A stretch of DNA of 64,000 nt from DATATB01 sp036268995 (GTDB lineage: Bacteria; Planctomycetota; Planctomycetia; Pirellulales; PNKZ01). The translations under genes were made by a program, and so were the position numbers. The stretch is taken from positions 1 through 64,000 of the forward strand of contig DATATB010000099.1 of the NCBI GenBank assembly GCA_036268995.1, in the 5' to 3' direction. Under the pieces are notes generated by a model. The model had not been told where the DNA came from and did no database searches. It saw nothing but the letters and a program-made list of their open reading frames with translations. Shown here in pieces: positions 16,607 to 26,284 of this stretch. Every line of letters starts with the position of its first letter. The first letter of the stretch is position 1.

Positions 16607-18226
16607 TTAGTACATGTCCTCGCCGCCGCCGTGGCCGCCCTTCTTGCCGCCTTCCTTGGGCTTCTCGGCGATCAGGGCGTCGCTGGTGAGCAGCAGAATG
16701 GCCACGCTGCTGGAGTTCTGCAGCGCGGTGCGGGTCACCTTCGTGGGATCGATGATCCCGGCCTTGACCATGTCCTCGTAAGTGTCGGTGGCGGCGTTGT
16801 AGCCGTGGTTGCCCTTGGCCTCGAGCACCTTCTCGCACACGATGCCGCCGTCCTGGCCGGCATTGGTGGCAATCATCGTCAGCGGCGCGCGGCAAGCGCG
16901 ACGCACGATCTTGTAGCCCACCTCTTGGTCGTGGCTCAGGTCTTGCGGCATGGCCGCGGCCGATGCCCGCAATAGGGCCACGCCGCCGCCGGGCAGAATG
17001 CCTTCTTCCACGGCCGCGCGGGTCGCGTGCAAGGCGTCTTCCACGCGAGCCTTCTTCTCTTTCATTTCGCTTTCGGTGGCCGCACCGACATTCACCTTGG
17101 CCACGCCGCCGGCCAACTTGGCCAGCCGCTCTTCCAGCTTTTCCTTGTCGTAATCGCTGGTCGAGTTCTCGATCTCGCGCCGCAGTTGGTCGATGCGGGC
17201 TTTGATCTCCGAGCTCTTGCCGGCGCCTTCGATGATCGTCGCGTTGTCCTTGTCGACAATCACCTTCTTGGCCCGACCCAGATCGGTGATCGGCAGGCTC
17301 TCAAGCTTCAGACCCAGGCTCTCGAAGACGGCCGTGCCACCAGTGAGGATGGCAATGTCTTCGAGCATCGCCTTGCGGCGATCGCCGTAGCCGGGCGCCT
17401 TGACCGCACAGCACTTGAAAGTGCCGCGCAGCTTGTTGATGACGAGCGTGGCCAGGGCCTCGCCCTCGATATCTTCAGCCACGATCAAGAGCGGCTTGCC
17501 CGCGTTGACCACGGCTTCGAGCACTGGGACCATTTCCTTGACGCTGGTAATCTTCTTCTCGAGCACCAGGATGTACGGATCGTCGAGGACGCACTCCATC
17601 TTCGTGGGATCGGTGACGAAGTACGGCGAGAGATAGCCGCGGTCGAACTGCATGCCTTCGACCCATTCGACCTCGGTCTTGAGGCTCTTGCCCTCGTCGA
17701 CTGTGATCACGCCGTCCTTGCCGACCTTTTCCATCGCCTCGGCCAACAGGTCACCGATTTCGGTGTCGTTGTTGCTGGCCACCGCGCCGACCTGAGCCAT
17801 TTCCTTCTTGCTCTTGATCGAGATCGACATCTTGCGAAGCTTTTCGGTGATGTCGGCCACGGCCTGTTCGATACCCTGCTTCATTTGCAGCGGGTTGACG
17901 CCGGCCACGACGGCCTTGAGGCCTTCGTTGAAGATGGCTTCGGCCAGGACCGTGGCGGTCGTGGTGCCGTCACCGGCCACGTCACTGGTCTTGCTGGCCA
18001 CTTCGCGGACCATCCGCGCGCCCATGTTCTCGTACACGTCTTCCAGGTCGATTTCCTTGGCCACGGTGACGCCGTCCTTGGTCACGGTCGGTGAGCCGAA
18101 ACTCTTTTGCAGGATGACGTTGCGGCCCTTGGGGCCGAGCGTCACTTTGACCGCTCGGGCCAGCTTGGAAACGCCCCGGCGAATCGCCTCGCGCGCTTCC
18201 TGATCGAAAGCAATGGTCTTTGCCAT
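16607..18226 (-). CDS. groEL: Chaperonin GroEL (60 kDa)
   Basis: A 539-residue group I chaperonin subunit that folds proteins inside the double-ring cavity with ATP. Family motifs are at the usual places: VTLGPKGRNVILQKSFGSPTVTKDGV, the ATP-binding GDGTTTATVLAEAI, and AAVEEGILPGGGVALLR near residue 410. The C-terminal tail is GGKKGGHGGGEDMY, without the Gly-Gly-Met repeats of enterobacterial GroEL. It follows groES with a gap of 92 bases and ends before a clear terminator. Planctomycetes often carry several groEL genes, so this may not be the only copy. Confidence 0.97.
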   Translation of the reverse strand: MAKTIAFDQEAREAIRRGVSKLARAVKVTLGPKGRNVILQKSFGSPTVTKDGVTVAKEIDLEDVYENMGARMVREVASKTSDVAGDGTTTATVLAEAIFNEGLKAVVAGVNPLQMKQGIEQAVADITEKLRKMSISIKSKKEMAQVGAVASNNDTEIGDLLAEAMEKVGKDGVITVDEGKSLKTEVEWVEGMQFDRGYLSPYFVTDPTKMECVLDDPYILVLEKKITSVKEMVPVLEAVVNAGKPLLIVAEDIEGEALATLVINKLRGTFKCCAVKAPGYGDRRKAMLEDIAILTGGTAVFESLGLKLESLPITDLGRAKKVIVDKDNATIIEGAGKSSEIKARIDQLRREIENSTSDYDKEKLEERLAKLAGGVAKVNVGAATESEMKEKKARVEDALHATRAAVEEGILPGGGVALLRASAAAMPQDLSHDQEVGYKIVRRACRAPLTMIATNAGQDGGIVCEKVLEAKGNHGYNAATDTYEDMVKAGIIDPTKVTRTALQNSSSVAILLLTSDALIAEKPKEGGKKGGHGGGEDMY

Positions 18227-18318
18227 GTCGTACAGTACTCCGTGTGAATGTTTTGTGTGGGGAGATCCCGCGGCGGCTGGCTAGGCTGCCTGCCCGCCGA
18301 CTTGGACTGGCTGCCGGC

Positions 18319-18651
18319 CTACTCGATGACGGCCAGAATGTCGTCTTCGCGCATCAGCAGCAGTTCCTGGTCGCCGACCTTGATCGAATCGCCGGCGTAG
18401 GCGCTGAACAGCACGCGGTCGCCGACCTTGACTTGCAGCTTGGTACGCTTGCCGCTTTCGGACATCTTGCCGTCGCCAACGCTCACCACGGTGCCGCGCG
18501 AGGGCTTGTCCTTGGCCGTGTCCGGCAGGACGATGCCGCCGGCCGTGCGGCCTTCCGACTCCTCACGCTCGATCACCACTCGATCACCGAGCGGTTGCAA
18601 TTTGAGCGTTTTGGCCGGCTTCTTCTTCTCCTTGGGTGCTGCCAATGCCAT
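18319..18651 (-). CDS. groES: Co-chaperonin GroES
   Basis: 110 residues from the ATG at 18651, which has GGAGG ten bases upstream; the frame is open further but lacks homology. It has a Lys-rich N-terminal extension (MALAAPKEKKKPAKTL), then the family core LQPLGDRVVIEREE, the mobile loop TAGGIVLPDTAKDKPSRGTVV, the roof region and the end (GDQELLLMREDDILAVIE). It caps the GroEL cavity and is co-transcribed with groEL. No CIRCE element is visible upstream. Confidence 0.96.
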   Translation of the reverse strand: MALAAPKEKKKPAKTLKLQPLGDRVVIEREESEGRTAGGIVLPDTAKDKPSRGTVVSVGDGKMSESGKRTKLQVKVGDRVLFSAYAGDSIKVGDQELLLMREDDILAVIE

Positions 18652-19043
18652 TGTTCGATAACCTCCGGTTCGAAATTGATTAGGTCGTACAACCAAAAGC
18701 GCGGTGTCCCGCTGGACCCCGGCGCGCGGCAGGCCTGCCAAAACGAGTGCCCTGGAGCAGCTCGCGACCGATGTTTAAGCAAGCGGCGCGCCAAAGCGGA
18801 AATGCTTTCCGCAACTTGTTCTATCGCAAGCCTTTATGGTTCATTTCCAGGCCTTGCGCGTTTTGCACCTGTCGCCTAATGGCAGGAAAGCCCCATTTCC
18901 CAATAGGGCGTGACTGCCAAACTGACAGGACCGCCTCGCCCAGTATTGGCACCTGAGTGCTGAACGTTAGCCGGCCAGCATGGCATAATGAGTTGCAGAA
19001 CATCTTTGTCGCGCACTCTTTATGTAAAAAAGGGAGGTGAGCC
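18652..19043. other. Intergenic region between divergent groES and an exported-protein gene
   Basis: 392 bases that must contain the groESL promoter (minus) and the promoter of the gene at 19044 (plus). I see no CIRCE pair (only half-like GAGTGC and CACTC words), no HrcA box and no RNA gene. The region close to 19044 has a strong Shine-Dalgarno (GGGAGGTGA at 19031-19039). Confidence 0.6.
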
Positions 19044-19814
19044 ATGCGAACGCTCGGCACCATTCTTTTGACCTTCGGAACGATCGGCTGGTTGGGGTCT
19101 GCAGGAACAAGCGAGGTTCGCGCCCAGTATCCTGGCTATCCGGCGGCCTACCCCGGCTATCCGATCTACCCGGGCTACGGTGCCATGACGCCGGCCATGG
19201 GGGCGGGCATCGGCTACGGGCAGGCGCTCGCCGGCCAAGGCGCGTACAATCTGGCTAACGCTCAAGCGGCAGAAATCCAGGATCGTGCCGCGCGCCAGTA
19301 TCTCCAGAATCAGAACGTCGCGGTCAATCAGTTTTATCAAAACAAGCAACTGCATCAGCAATACGAAAACAAGATCGACCAGCCTCCATCGCCGCACGAC
19401 ATGCATTACATGGCCGCCGCCGCGGCGCCGCATCGACTTACGGCGGACCAGTTCGATCGCATGCACGACATCATCATCTGGCCTTACGAGCTGCGCGTCC
19501 CGGAATTCGACAAACTGCGGTACCAGATCGATCGGCTCTTTAGCGATCGCACTCCACAGAACAGCGGCGAAGCGTCGAGCAACTACACGGCCATCGTGAA
19601 TGCCTGCCAAGAGATGGAGACCGTGCTCCGAACTCACGTCGATCGCCTGGCCCCGATGGCATTTATTCAGGCCCAGCAGTTCATCAAGAGCGTGGCGTAC
19701 GAGGCCAACTTCCCACTCCAGGTGCGGCAAACCTCAGCAAACGTTTATGAGAACCGTAGTGAGCGCCCGACCGCATCAGCCAATCAACCGGCAGCGCCCG
19801 CACCGGCTCGGTAA
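19044..19814 (+). CDS. Exported hypothetical protein with PGYP repeats
   Basis: 256 residues with a signal peptide (GTILLTFGTIGWLGSAGTSEVRA). It is followed by a Tyr/Pro/Gly-rich stretch (QYPGYPAAYPGYPIYPGYG), then a Gln/Asn-rich helical part (QNVAVNQFYQNKQLHQQYE), then a folded C-terminal region. The last 20 residues (ENRSERPTASANQPAAPAPA) are nearly the same as the end of the neighbouring PDZ protein. No enzyme motif is visible. A strong Shine-Dalgarno suggests high expression. It is probably periplasmic or cell-surface and may act with the PDZ protein 115 bases downstream. Confidence 0.75.
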   Translation: MRTLGTILLTFGTIGWLGSAGTSEVRAQYPGYPAAYPGYPIYPGYGAMTPAMGAGIGYGQALAGQGAYNLANAQAAEIQDRAARQYLQNQNVAVNQFYQNKQLHQQYENKIDQPPSPHDMHYMAAAAAPHRLTADQFDRMHDIIIWPYELRVPEFDKLRYQIDRLFSDRTPQNSGEASSNYTAIVNACQEMETVLRTHVDRLAPMAFIQAQQFIKSVAYEANFPLQVRQTSANVYENRSERPTASANQPAAPAPAR

Positions 19815-19929
19815 GCGGTTTTCTTCAGTCGTTTAACAATCGCAGTGAGCCCTGCTGTTAATGGCGGCACGCAATGTGCTAAAGGAGGTCGGCAGACTTC
19901 GATTCACTCAACGAGGGAAGGGCACGACC

Positions 19930-21162
19930 ATGCTGCGCAACGCCTTGCTAACCGCCTTGTTGATGGCCATGTTTGGGATCAGCGTCGAGCACGCTAGGGC
20001 TCAAACGGCCGGAAGCAGTCAGGCCGCCAACGGGAATGCGCTCGCCGCTCAGCCGCCCAACATTTTCGGGATTAAATTCCGCCAGGCTGGCGTCGGGCGG
20101 GTCCTCGTGGAAGTCGTCGATCCTAATGGTGTTGCGGCCACCGCCGGCGTCCAAGTCGGCGATCAGCTGCTTTCGGTCGGCAACTTGCCCGTCGACAACG
20201 TCGCGGGCGTGGAAAAACGGATGCTGAGCATCGGGCCGGAAGAACAAGTCGAATTCTCATTTAGCCGCGCAGACAAGCCTTTCAATGTCGTGCTCACGGC
20301 TTTGAACCCCGCGGCTAATCCGCCTGCGGCCGGGGTAACTACTGCCAATGGCCCGTCATCGCCCGTGCTGCAGACCAACATTCTCGGCATGACTCTCAAA
20401 GAGACGCAGCCCGGGCTGGTAATCGTGGCGCGCGTTTCGCCGAACACGCCGGCTGCGGCCGCCGGGGTGCAATCCGGCGATCGGATCCTGTCCATCGCCG
20501 GACACCCGACGTCGCCGCTGAAGGATCTCATGCCCTTTGCCGTCAAGCTCGTCAGCACCGACAAGCGAAATACCCCGATTGCCCTGGAAGTGAAGCGACA
20601 AGACAAGACGGCAATCCTCAACGTGCCGCCGGCCGGCCAATTTGCCGGCGCCTCGGCAAATGTGCAGGCATTGGCGCCGCCGGTGTCGATGGGCGCAATC
20701 GTCGGCTTAGTGCTGCGCGACATTTCGCCGAACACCGTGACCGTCGTCAACGTCTACCCTGGCAGCCCCGCGGACTTTGCCGGTGTCAAACCGGGCGATA
20801 TCATTTCGGCCATGGATCGCCAGGCCATCAGTACGTCGCAAGAGCTGATGGGCGTTATTGGCGCGCATCGCATTGGCGACACAATTGAAATTCAAGTGGT
20901 GCGCGCCGATAAGCCGTTCATGGCACAAATGACCATCGTGCCGCGGCTCGTGGATCTGGCCGTCACCAGCGCACAACAAGCCACCGGCTCAACCAACCAG
21001 GAAGTCGCCGCGCTGGAGCAGCAAATCGCCGGCTTGCGTCAGCAGCTTCAAACCATGGCTTTGCAATTGCAACAAGTGCAACAAGCTCAAGCCAACGCGG
21101 ACGAATCCCGCAGCGAACGTCCGACCGTTTCGGCTACCAAGCCGCCGGCGCCAGCTCAATAA
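19930..21162 (+). CDS. Exported protein with three PDZ domains
   Basis: 410 residues from the ATG at 19930 (GAGGGAAGGG upstream; a longer frame exists but lacks a signal). Signal peptide: LLTALLMAMFGISVEHARA. Three PDZ domains follow at about 35-115, 135-220 and 245-325, recognisable by GVQVGDQLLSV, GVQSGDRILSI and GVKPGDIISAM, each preceded by a carboxylate-binding-type loop. A coiled coil (ALEQQIAGLRQQLQTMALQL) and a short tail, SRSERPTVSATKPPAPAQ, end the protein. There is no protease domain, so it probably binds C-terminal peptides as an adaptor in the periplasm. Confidence 0.85.
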   Translation: MLRNALLTALLMAMFGISVEHARAQTAGSSQAANGNALAAQPPNIFGIKFRQAGVGRVLVEVVDPNGVAATAGVQVGDQLLSVGNLPVDNVAGVEKRMLSIGPEEQVEFSFSRADKPFNVVLTALNPAANPPAAGVTTANGPSSPVLQTNILGMTLKETQPGLVIVARVSPNTPAAAAGVQSGDRILSIAGHPTSPLKDLMPFAVKLVSTDKRNTPIALEVKRQDKTAILNVPPAGQFAGASANVQALAPPVSMGAIVGLVLRDISPNTVTVVNVYPGSPADFAGVKPGDIISAMDRQAISTSQELMGVIGAHRIGDTIEIQVVRADKPFMAQMTIVPRLVDLAVTSAQQATGSTNQEVAALEQQIAGLRQQLQTMALQLQQVQQAQANADESRSERPTVSATKPPAPAQ

Positions 21163-21169
21163 ATGCTCT

Positions 21170-23158
21170 TTACTTCAGCCGCTCGATGATCGCGTCGATG
21201 TCGTAGACGCAGCCGCCCCAGGTGCCGCCGCCGACGGATTGAAGTGCGGCCCAGAGTCGCGTTTCGGGCGGCAACTGCGGATCGGGGGTCAGTTCACTGC
21301 GCGCGGCTCGGGTCGCAAGCAACCGTGCGCCGTGTTCCGGCGAGACGATTTCGCCACGCTCGCCGACCAGATCGACGCTGCCGATCAACTGCCGGGTGTC
21401 AACCGTGATGCGCAGCATGTCGCCGTCGAGCAGCTTGCCGATCGGGCCACCGGCCAGGGCTTCGGGCCCGACGTGGCCGATGCAGGCCCCCGTGCTGACG
21501 CCCGAGAAGCGGGCGTCGGTAATCACGGCCACCTCGCGTCCCCAAGACAAGTGCTTGAGCGCCGACGTGACCTGGTAGATTTCTTCCATGCCCGAGCCCA
21601 GCGGCCCGCGCCCGGCCAACACCAGGATATCGCCGGGGCGGATCGGGCTGGCAGTCTGGCCCTTGTTGGCGGCCTGCCCCTTGATGGCGGCCACGGCGTC
21701 CTTCTCGCGAAAGAAAATGCGCGCGGGGCCGGTCTTACGATACACGCCGTCGGCATCCAGCACGCGCGGGTCGATCGCCGTGCTCTTGATGACCGCGCCT
21801 TCGGGCGCCAGATTGCCTTGCGGAAAACAAATGGTGCTGGTGAGCCCCGCCGCTCGGGCCCGTTCGGGCGAAAGAATCACCTGGTCGGGGTCGATGCCAT
21901 CGGCCAGCAACAGTCGCTCGCGTAGTTGCCGGCGCCGCGACGATTGCTCCCACCACTGGAGCACTTGTCCCAGCGTTTGGCCGGTGGCGGTGAGCACGTC
22001 GAGATTCAAGAGTCCCAACTCGCGAAGCTGAAGCATCACCTCGGGCACGCCGCCGGCGAGGAACACTTGCACCGTGGGGTGGCCGACCGGGCCGTTGGGC
22101 AAAGCATCGACCAGCCGTGGCACGCGGCGATTGATCTCGGTCCAGTCTTCGACGGTTGGCCGCTGGAGCCCGGCGGCATAGGCAATGGCCGGCAGGTGCA
22201 GCAACAGGTTGGTCGATCCGCCAAAGGCCGAGTGCACGACCATCGCGTTGCGCAGCGCGCCGGGGGTGAGGATGTCGCGCGTGCGAATCCCGCGCTGCCG
22301 CAACGACCACAAGGCTTTGGCACTGCGCTGGGCCATATCGAGCCAGATGGGCTGCCCGCTGGGAGCCAGGGCGGAATGCGGCAGCGCCAGTCCTAAGGCC
22401 TCGGCCACGACCTGGCTGCTGGCCGCAGTGCCCAAGAACTGGCATCCGCCGCCGGGCGAAGCGCATGCCCGGCAGCCCAATTCGGCGGCGGCTTCGAGCG
22501 TGATTTCGCCATGCGCGAACCGGGCGCCGATGGATTGGATCTTGCCCGCGTCTTCACCCTGGGCGGGCGGCAGCGTCACGCCGCCGGGCACCAGCACGCA
22601 GGGCAAGTCGCCGAAGCTGGCCAGGGCCAGCAGCATGGCCGGCAGGCCTTTGTCGCACGTGGCCACGCCCAGCACGCCTTGCCGCGTGGGCAGCGAGCGC
22701 ACCAGCCGGCGCAGCACGATGGCCGCATCGTTGCGATACGGCAGGCTGTCGAACATGCCGGTGGTGCCCTGTGTCCGGCCGTCGCAGGGATCGGAACAAA
22801 ACGCGGCAAACGGCACCCCGCCGGCCTGCTTGATTACCCGCGCGGCCGCCTCGACCAGCAGTCCGACTTCCCAATGGCCCGTGTGATAGCCCAGCGCGAT
22901 GGGCGTGCCGTCGCCAGCGCGAATGCCGCCTTGAGTGGAGAGCAGCACGAACTGCGGTCCGAGCATCTCGGCGGGCGGCCAGCCCATGCCGGCATTTTGC
23001 GACAGGCCGAACAGATCGCCGCTGGGCCATTCGCGCAGCATTTCAGCCGAAAGGGGGAGCGAGCCCGCCGGGCCGGCGGCTTTGGTCTGGACGCTGAAAT
23101 CGGGCGACGCGTCACCGACGATTTCGTCCCACTGGAATCGTTCAGGCGGCAGCGCCAA
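21170..23158 (-). CDS. IlvD/Edd-family dehydratase, YjhG/YagF type
   Basis: A 662-residue Fe-S dehydratase of sugar acids. The long N-terminal part and the length place it with YjhG/YagF (D-xylonate dehydratases) rather than IlvD (about 560 residues). Cluster ligands are likely in FCSDPCDG, GVATCDKGLPA and GCRACASPGGGCQFLGTA; FGGSTNLLLHLPAIAYAAG and TDARFSGVSTGACIGHVGPEA are family signatures. No sugar transporter or aldolase gene lies next to it, so the substrate is not settled. It is convergent with the PDZ gene, with a 7-base gap. Confidence 0.85.
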   Translation of the reverse strand: MALPPERFQWDEIVGDASPDFSVQTKAAGPAGSLPLSAEMLREWPSGDLFGLSQNAGMGWPPAEMLGPQFVLLSTQGGIRAGDGTPIALGYHTGHWEVGLLVEAAARVIKQAGGVPFAAFCSDPCDGRTQGTTGMFDSLPYRNDAAIVLRRLVRSLPTRQGVLGVATCDKGLPAMLLALASFGDLPCVLVPGGVTLPPAQGEDAGKIQSIGARFAHGEITLEAAAELGCRACASPGGGCQFLGTAASSQVVAEALGLALPHSALAPSGQPIWLDMAQRSAKALWSLRQRGIRTRDILTPGALRNAMVVHSAFGGSTNLLLHLPAIAYAAGLQRPTVEDWTEINRRVPRLVDALPNGPVGHPTVQVFLAGGVPEVMLQLRELGLLNLDVLTATGQTLGQVLQWWEQSSRRRQLRERLLLADGIDPDQVILSPERARAAGLTSTICFPQGNLAPEGAVIKSTAIDPRVLDADGVYRKTGPARIFFREKDAVAAIKGQAANKGQTASPIRPGDILVLAGRGPLGSGMEEIYQVTSALKHLSWGREVAVITDARFSGVSTGACIGHVGPEALAGGPIGKLLDGDMLRITVDTRQLIGSVDLVGERGEIVSPEHGARLLATRAARSELTPDPQLPPETRLWAALQSVGGGTWGGCVYDIDAIIERLK

Positions 23159-23194
23159 AAAACGGCCTCGTCAGAAGAAAGGGGCGCCAGGGGG

Positions 23195-23345
23195 GCACTT
23201 GTCAGCGGTCAGTTGTCAGTGGTCACTTGTCAGTGGTCACTTGTCAGTGGTCACTTGTCAGTGGTCAGTTGCCAGTGGTCAGTTGCCAGTGGTCAGTTGC
23301 AACGGACCACGGACCACGGACCACTGACAACGGACAACGGACTTA
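23195..23345. repeat. Tandem 14-base repeat with inverted tail
   Basis: Seven full units of 14 bases, consensus TCASTTGYCAGTGG, run from 23195 to 23292. A partial unit follows, then complementary sequence (ACCACGGACCACGGACCACTGACAA type) up to about 23345. A short related piece lies at 38275-38310. Such GTCAGTGGTC tracts are scattered repeats in planctomycete genomes; the function is unknown. Confidence 0.85.
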
Positions 23346-23414
23346 TTGACAACGGACGATTTCGCACCCCGGGGTGGCTCAGACCTTGAGCATAGCTGCG
23401 CCGCGAGGCGGCCG

Positions 23415-26006
23415 CTATCGATTATCAGACGGCTGCTGGGCCACGGTCGCTTCTGCCGTGCTGGACCGGGGGCGATCGAAAGCCAGGCCAATCCAGCCGT
23501 CGCGAATTTCGCATTGCACGACGCGCAGGTCGGCCAGGCCCGGGCGAGCCGTGATGCCGGCCGGGACCAGTGGCATCGTCCGCGACGGCGAAAACGCCTT
23601 GCTGAAGATCCCGCGCAGCGCCAGTTGGGCCTTGGGCCGCAACCGCTCGCCGATCAACTGCACCGTGCCCTCGCGCACCAGCCGACCGGCCGTGGTCTCG
23701 AGGTCGGGCTTGTAGTAGATGCGAACCGTGAAGTCGCGAAACGACTCGGGCGATTTTTGCAGCCGGGCAAAAGCCAGGTTCAACTGGATGTGCCCGCCGT
23801 CGCATACCAGGTGGATCGGATTGGCGGCGGCAAATGTCACTGTCAGATCATGCGGCAGGTTCGCCGGCGCCGGTCCCAGTTCGAAACGCAGCTTGTTGGC
23901 GAGCTCTTCACGCAGCTTCGCCAAGGTCATCGTCTTGCCTTCCCAGTGGAACTGCTGACAGATGTTGTTCAGCACCGACTCGTGCATCTGCACGCTCGCC
24001 AGGCAGCCGGCCGGAGCGCGCGGACGCGGGCCGCTGCCGGCCAGTTGCGTGTCGCCCGCCAGCCGCAGCCGCGTGGTCAGCCGATCGGTCGAAGTGCGGG
24101 CCTCGATCACCATGGCTTCCATCCCCAGACCTTCGAGCGGATCGATCAACCGCTGTTGCAGCCGCTCGTTGGCCTTCGCAATTCGCGGTGCCAGTTGCGA
24201 ATCGATCTGCTCGGTGACCTCGCGGCGAATCTTCAGCCGCGTCTGATTGCGAACTTTTTCCTGGCTCTCTTCGTGCTGGTTGCGGGCAATGTCGCGCACC
24301 ACCGAGCCCACAATCGGGATGAAGTCCAGATCGCTCTTCACCCAGCGCAGCCGGGGCGAACTTTCGGCTTCGGCCTCGGCCGGCACGCTCTGCACGCCGT
24401 CGGCCCCCACGGTGACTTCCTTCCAGCCCACGAATTGCGAATCGCTGTGCGTCCGCAACATCACCGGGCCGTTGGTCGTATCCGCTTCCGAATGCGTTTG
24501 ACCACGCGCCTCGATCGCCACGTGCAGCCGGCGGGCGTCGGGTATCAGCCGGAATCCGACGCGCGTGTCGGTCGAGCTCCAGCCTTCGGTCGGGTGGCCC
24601 ATGAACAAGTCTTTGACCCGTGACAAGCGCGGCTGCTGCGGCGGCACCAACCGATTCAGAAATTCGGGCGACAGCGAAATCCGCAAGTTGGCGTTGCGGT
24701 AGTCGGTGTCGATCCAGCGTGCCAATTCTTCGTCCGGGCTGTACGCGGAGGCGGCCAGCAGTTTGAAGTCTTCTGCCAGCAGTTGGGCATGGCTGGGCAG
24801 GCCGGTCTTTTCGAACTGCTCGATGTGCTCGAGCAGTTGCCGCACGTCGATCGGCTCGGCGGCCCACGAGCGCAGCTCGGCCCGCAGGTCCACCAGCGGC
24901 TTGCTGGCCAGGAATTCGCGCTGCGAGGTCGACAGTGCGGTGCTTTGCATGCGTTTCAAGGCCGACCGAGCCAGATCGCGCCCCTCAGCGGCGCTCCGGC
25001 TGGCGGCCAGTTGCTTGAGTGCGTCCAGCAGCAGGTACTGGCGCCAGGACGCACCCGCCGCGTCTTGCGGCGTTTGGTTTTCGACTTCGGCCAGGCACAG
25101 CGCCAGCCGTTGGGCATCATGGTCGACTGCGGCACGCTGCGCGGTCGGTGCTTGACGATCGATCAGCAGCCGCCAAATGCCCAAGCGACGGGACAACGCG
25201 AATTGCGCTTTGTTCAGGCTCGCGCGCTCGCTGGGCGAAGGTGAAGCGGTCAGGAAGTTTCCGGGTGCGGCGGCCAGCGATCGAAGTTCAACAAGGAGCT
25301 CGTCAGCTCGACCGTCGGTCGGCGCGCCGCTGGCAATGAGTTCCTGGACAAGCGTAGCGGTGCGCGTGGCCCAAGCGGCCGTGGCCGGCTGTTGCTTCAG
25401 GGCATCCAACTGGGCCAGCAAATGATGAGGGACGGGCCACCAGGGCTGCTTGGCGGACGCGGGGGCCGGATGTTCCGGTTCGAGGCTGGGCTCGCTGGCC
25501 CGCTTGGGCAGCGCGGCCAGTGCCGGCTCGGATTCCACTAGCAGTTCAGGCACGGCCGGCAGTTCAGGCACTGCCGGCGGCTCCGGCACGGCCGGCGGCT
25601 CGGGTGCGATAGCCACGGGTGCCGGCGGGGCGTCTCCGTTGGCAACCGGGGTTGCCGCGGTGGGCGCAAACTCGACCAGCGACAGCTCAATAGGCGACTG
25701 TACCGCTATCGGCTGTTCGAGCACCGGCAGCACTTGCCGGGTTACCGGCGGTTCGACGCGGGCCTGGATGGGCTGAGTCCTGGCAGGCGTGCGTGTGCTG
25801 GAGGTGCGTGCGCCGGAAGCCTTACGCCGCGGTGACGTGACGACCGCGGCTACTTCCCCGGCGGATGCTGCGGGCAGCAGCTCGCGCATGGACTGCTTAC
25901 GTGCCGTCAGCTCCCATTTTCGCGGAGCCGTCGCGGTAAAGGCCAGCAAAACCGCCAATACCAACAAAAACGGCCATGTCGGACTATCCTGCCTGGCGCG
26001 CCTCAT
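23415..26006 (-). CDS. Large membrane-anchored hypothetical protein
   Basis: 863 residues from the ATG at 26006, chosen for AAGGA upstream and because a single membrane anchor follows (TWPFLLVLAVLLAFTATAP). After the anchor comes a Pro/Val/Glu-rich spacer with PPAVPEPPAVPELPAVPEL repeats (about residues 125-170), then a helical region, then from about residue 440 a beta-rich part. The C-terminal third includes TRLKIRREVTEQIDSQLAPR and RLRLAGDTQLAG. It is probably a periplasmic protein held in the inner membrane. I recognise no named family and no catalytic motif. It stands alone upstream of the tandem repeat tract. Confidence 0.7.
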   Translation of the reverse strand: MRRARQDSPTWPFLLVLAVLLAFTATAPRKWELTARKQSMRELLPAASAGEVAAVVTSPRRKASGARTSSTRTPARTQPIQARVEPPVTRQVLPVLEQPIAVQSPIELSLVEFAPTAATPVANGDAPPAPVAIAPEPPAVPEPPAVPELPAVPELLVESEPALAALPKRASEPSLEPEHPAPASAKQPWWPVPHHLLAQLDALKQQPATAAWATRTATLVQELIASGAPTDGRADELLVELRSLAAAPGNFLTASPSPSERASLNKAQFALSRRLGIWRLLIDRQAPTAQRAAVDHDAQRLALCLAEVENQTPQDAAGASWRQYLLLDALKQLAASRSAAEGRDLARSALKRMQSTALSTSQREFLASKPLVDLRAELRSWAAEPIDVRQLLEHIEQFEKTGLPSHAQLLAEDFKLLAASAYSPDEELARWIDTDYRNANLRISLSPEFLNRLVPPQQPRLSRVKDLFMGHPTEGWSSTDTRVGFRLIPDARRLHVAIEARGQTHSEADTTNGPVMLRTHSDSQFVGWKEVTVGADGVQSVPAEAEAESSPRLRWVKSDLDFIPIVGSVVRDIARNQHEESQEKVRNQTRLKIRREVTEQIDSQLAPRIAKANERLQQRLIDPLEGLGMEAMVIEARTSTDRLTTRLRLAGDTQLAGSGPRPRAPAGCLASVQMHESVLNNICQQFHWEGKTMTLAKLREELANKLRFELGPAPANLPHDLTVTFAAANPIHLVCDGGHIQLNLAFARLQKSPESFRDFTVRIYYKPDLETTAGRLVREGTVQLIGERLRPKAQLALRGIFSKAFSPSRTMPLVPAGITARPGLADLRVVQCEIRDGWIGLAFDRPRSSTAEATVAQQPSDNR

Positions 26007-26284
26007 ACGATTTCCTTCGACAGGAGCCGGGCGAAACTGTGGCCATCCGTGCAAGCCACCGTGCTATCAGTCGGCCGCATGGCGCGCGAAATCAATGCTG
26101 GCGTGGAAAAGTCCGCGGGTAGCGACGTATGGGCACCGTCCGAAACCAGCGGCGCCGATTGCAACGCTGGAACGGTTGAAATGCCGTTGGCAAACGGTTG
26201 CCAGCGCGAGACTCGCCAGTCGAGGGGATTCAATGCCTCGACGCTTGCGCTGCAAACGGCGGCGCGCGATCAGCGGTCGCGGCT

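Noticed and set aside
18730..18970. CIRCE-like half sites (GAGTGC, CACTC) upstream of groES
   Set aside because: No pair with the required 9-base spacing and inverted orientation exists, so HrcA control is not supported.
23195..23345. Regular repeats considered as a CRISPR array
   Set aside because: Units are 14 bases in direct tandem without spacers, and no cas genes are in the window.
26003..26233. 76-codon minus-strand frame upstream of the CFA-like methyltransferase
   Set aside because: No Shine-Dalgarno, no homology and overlap with the start of the anchored protein gene.
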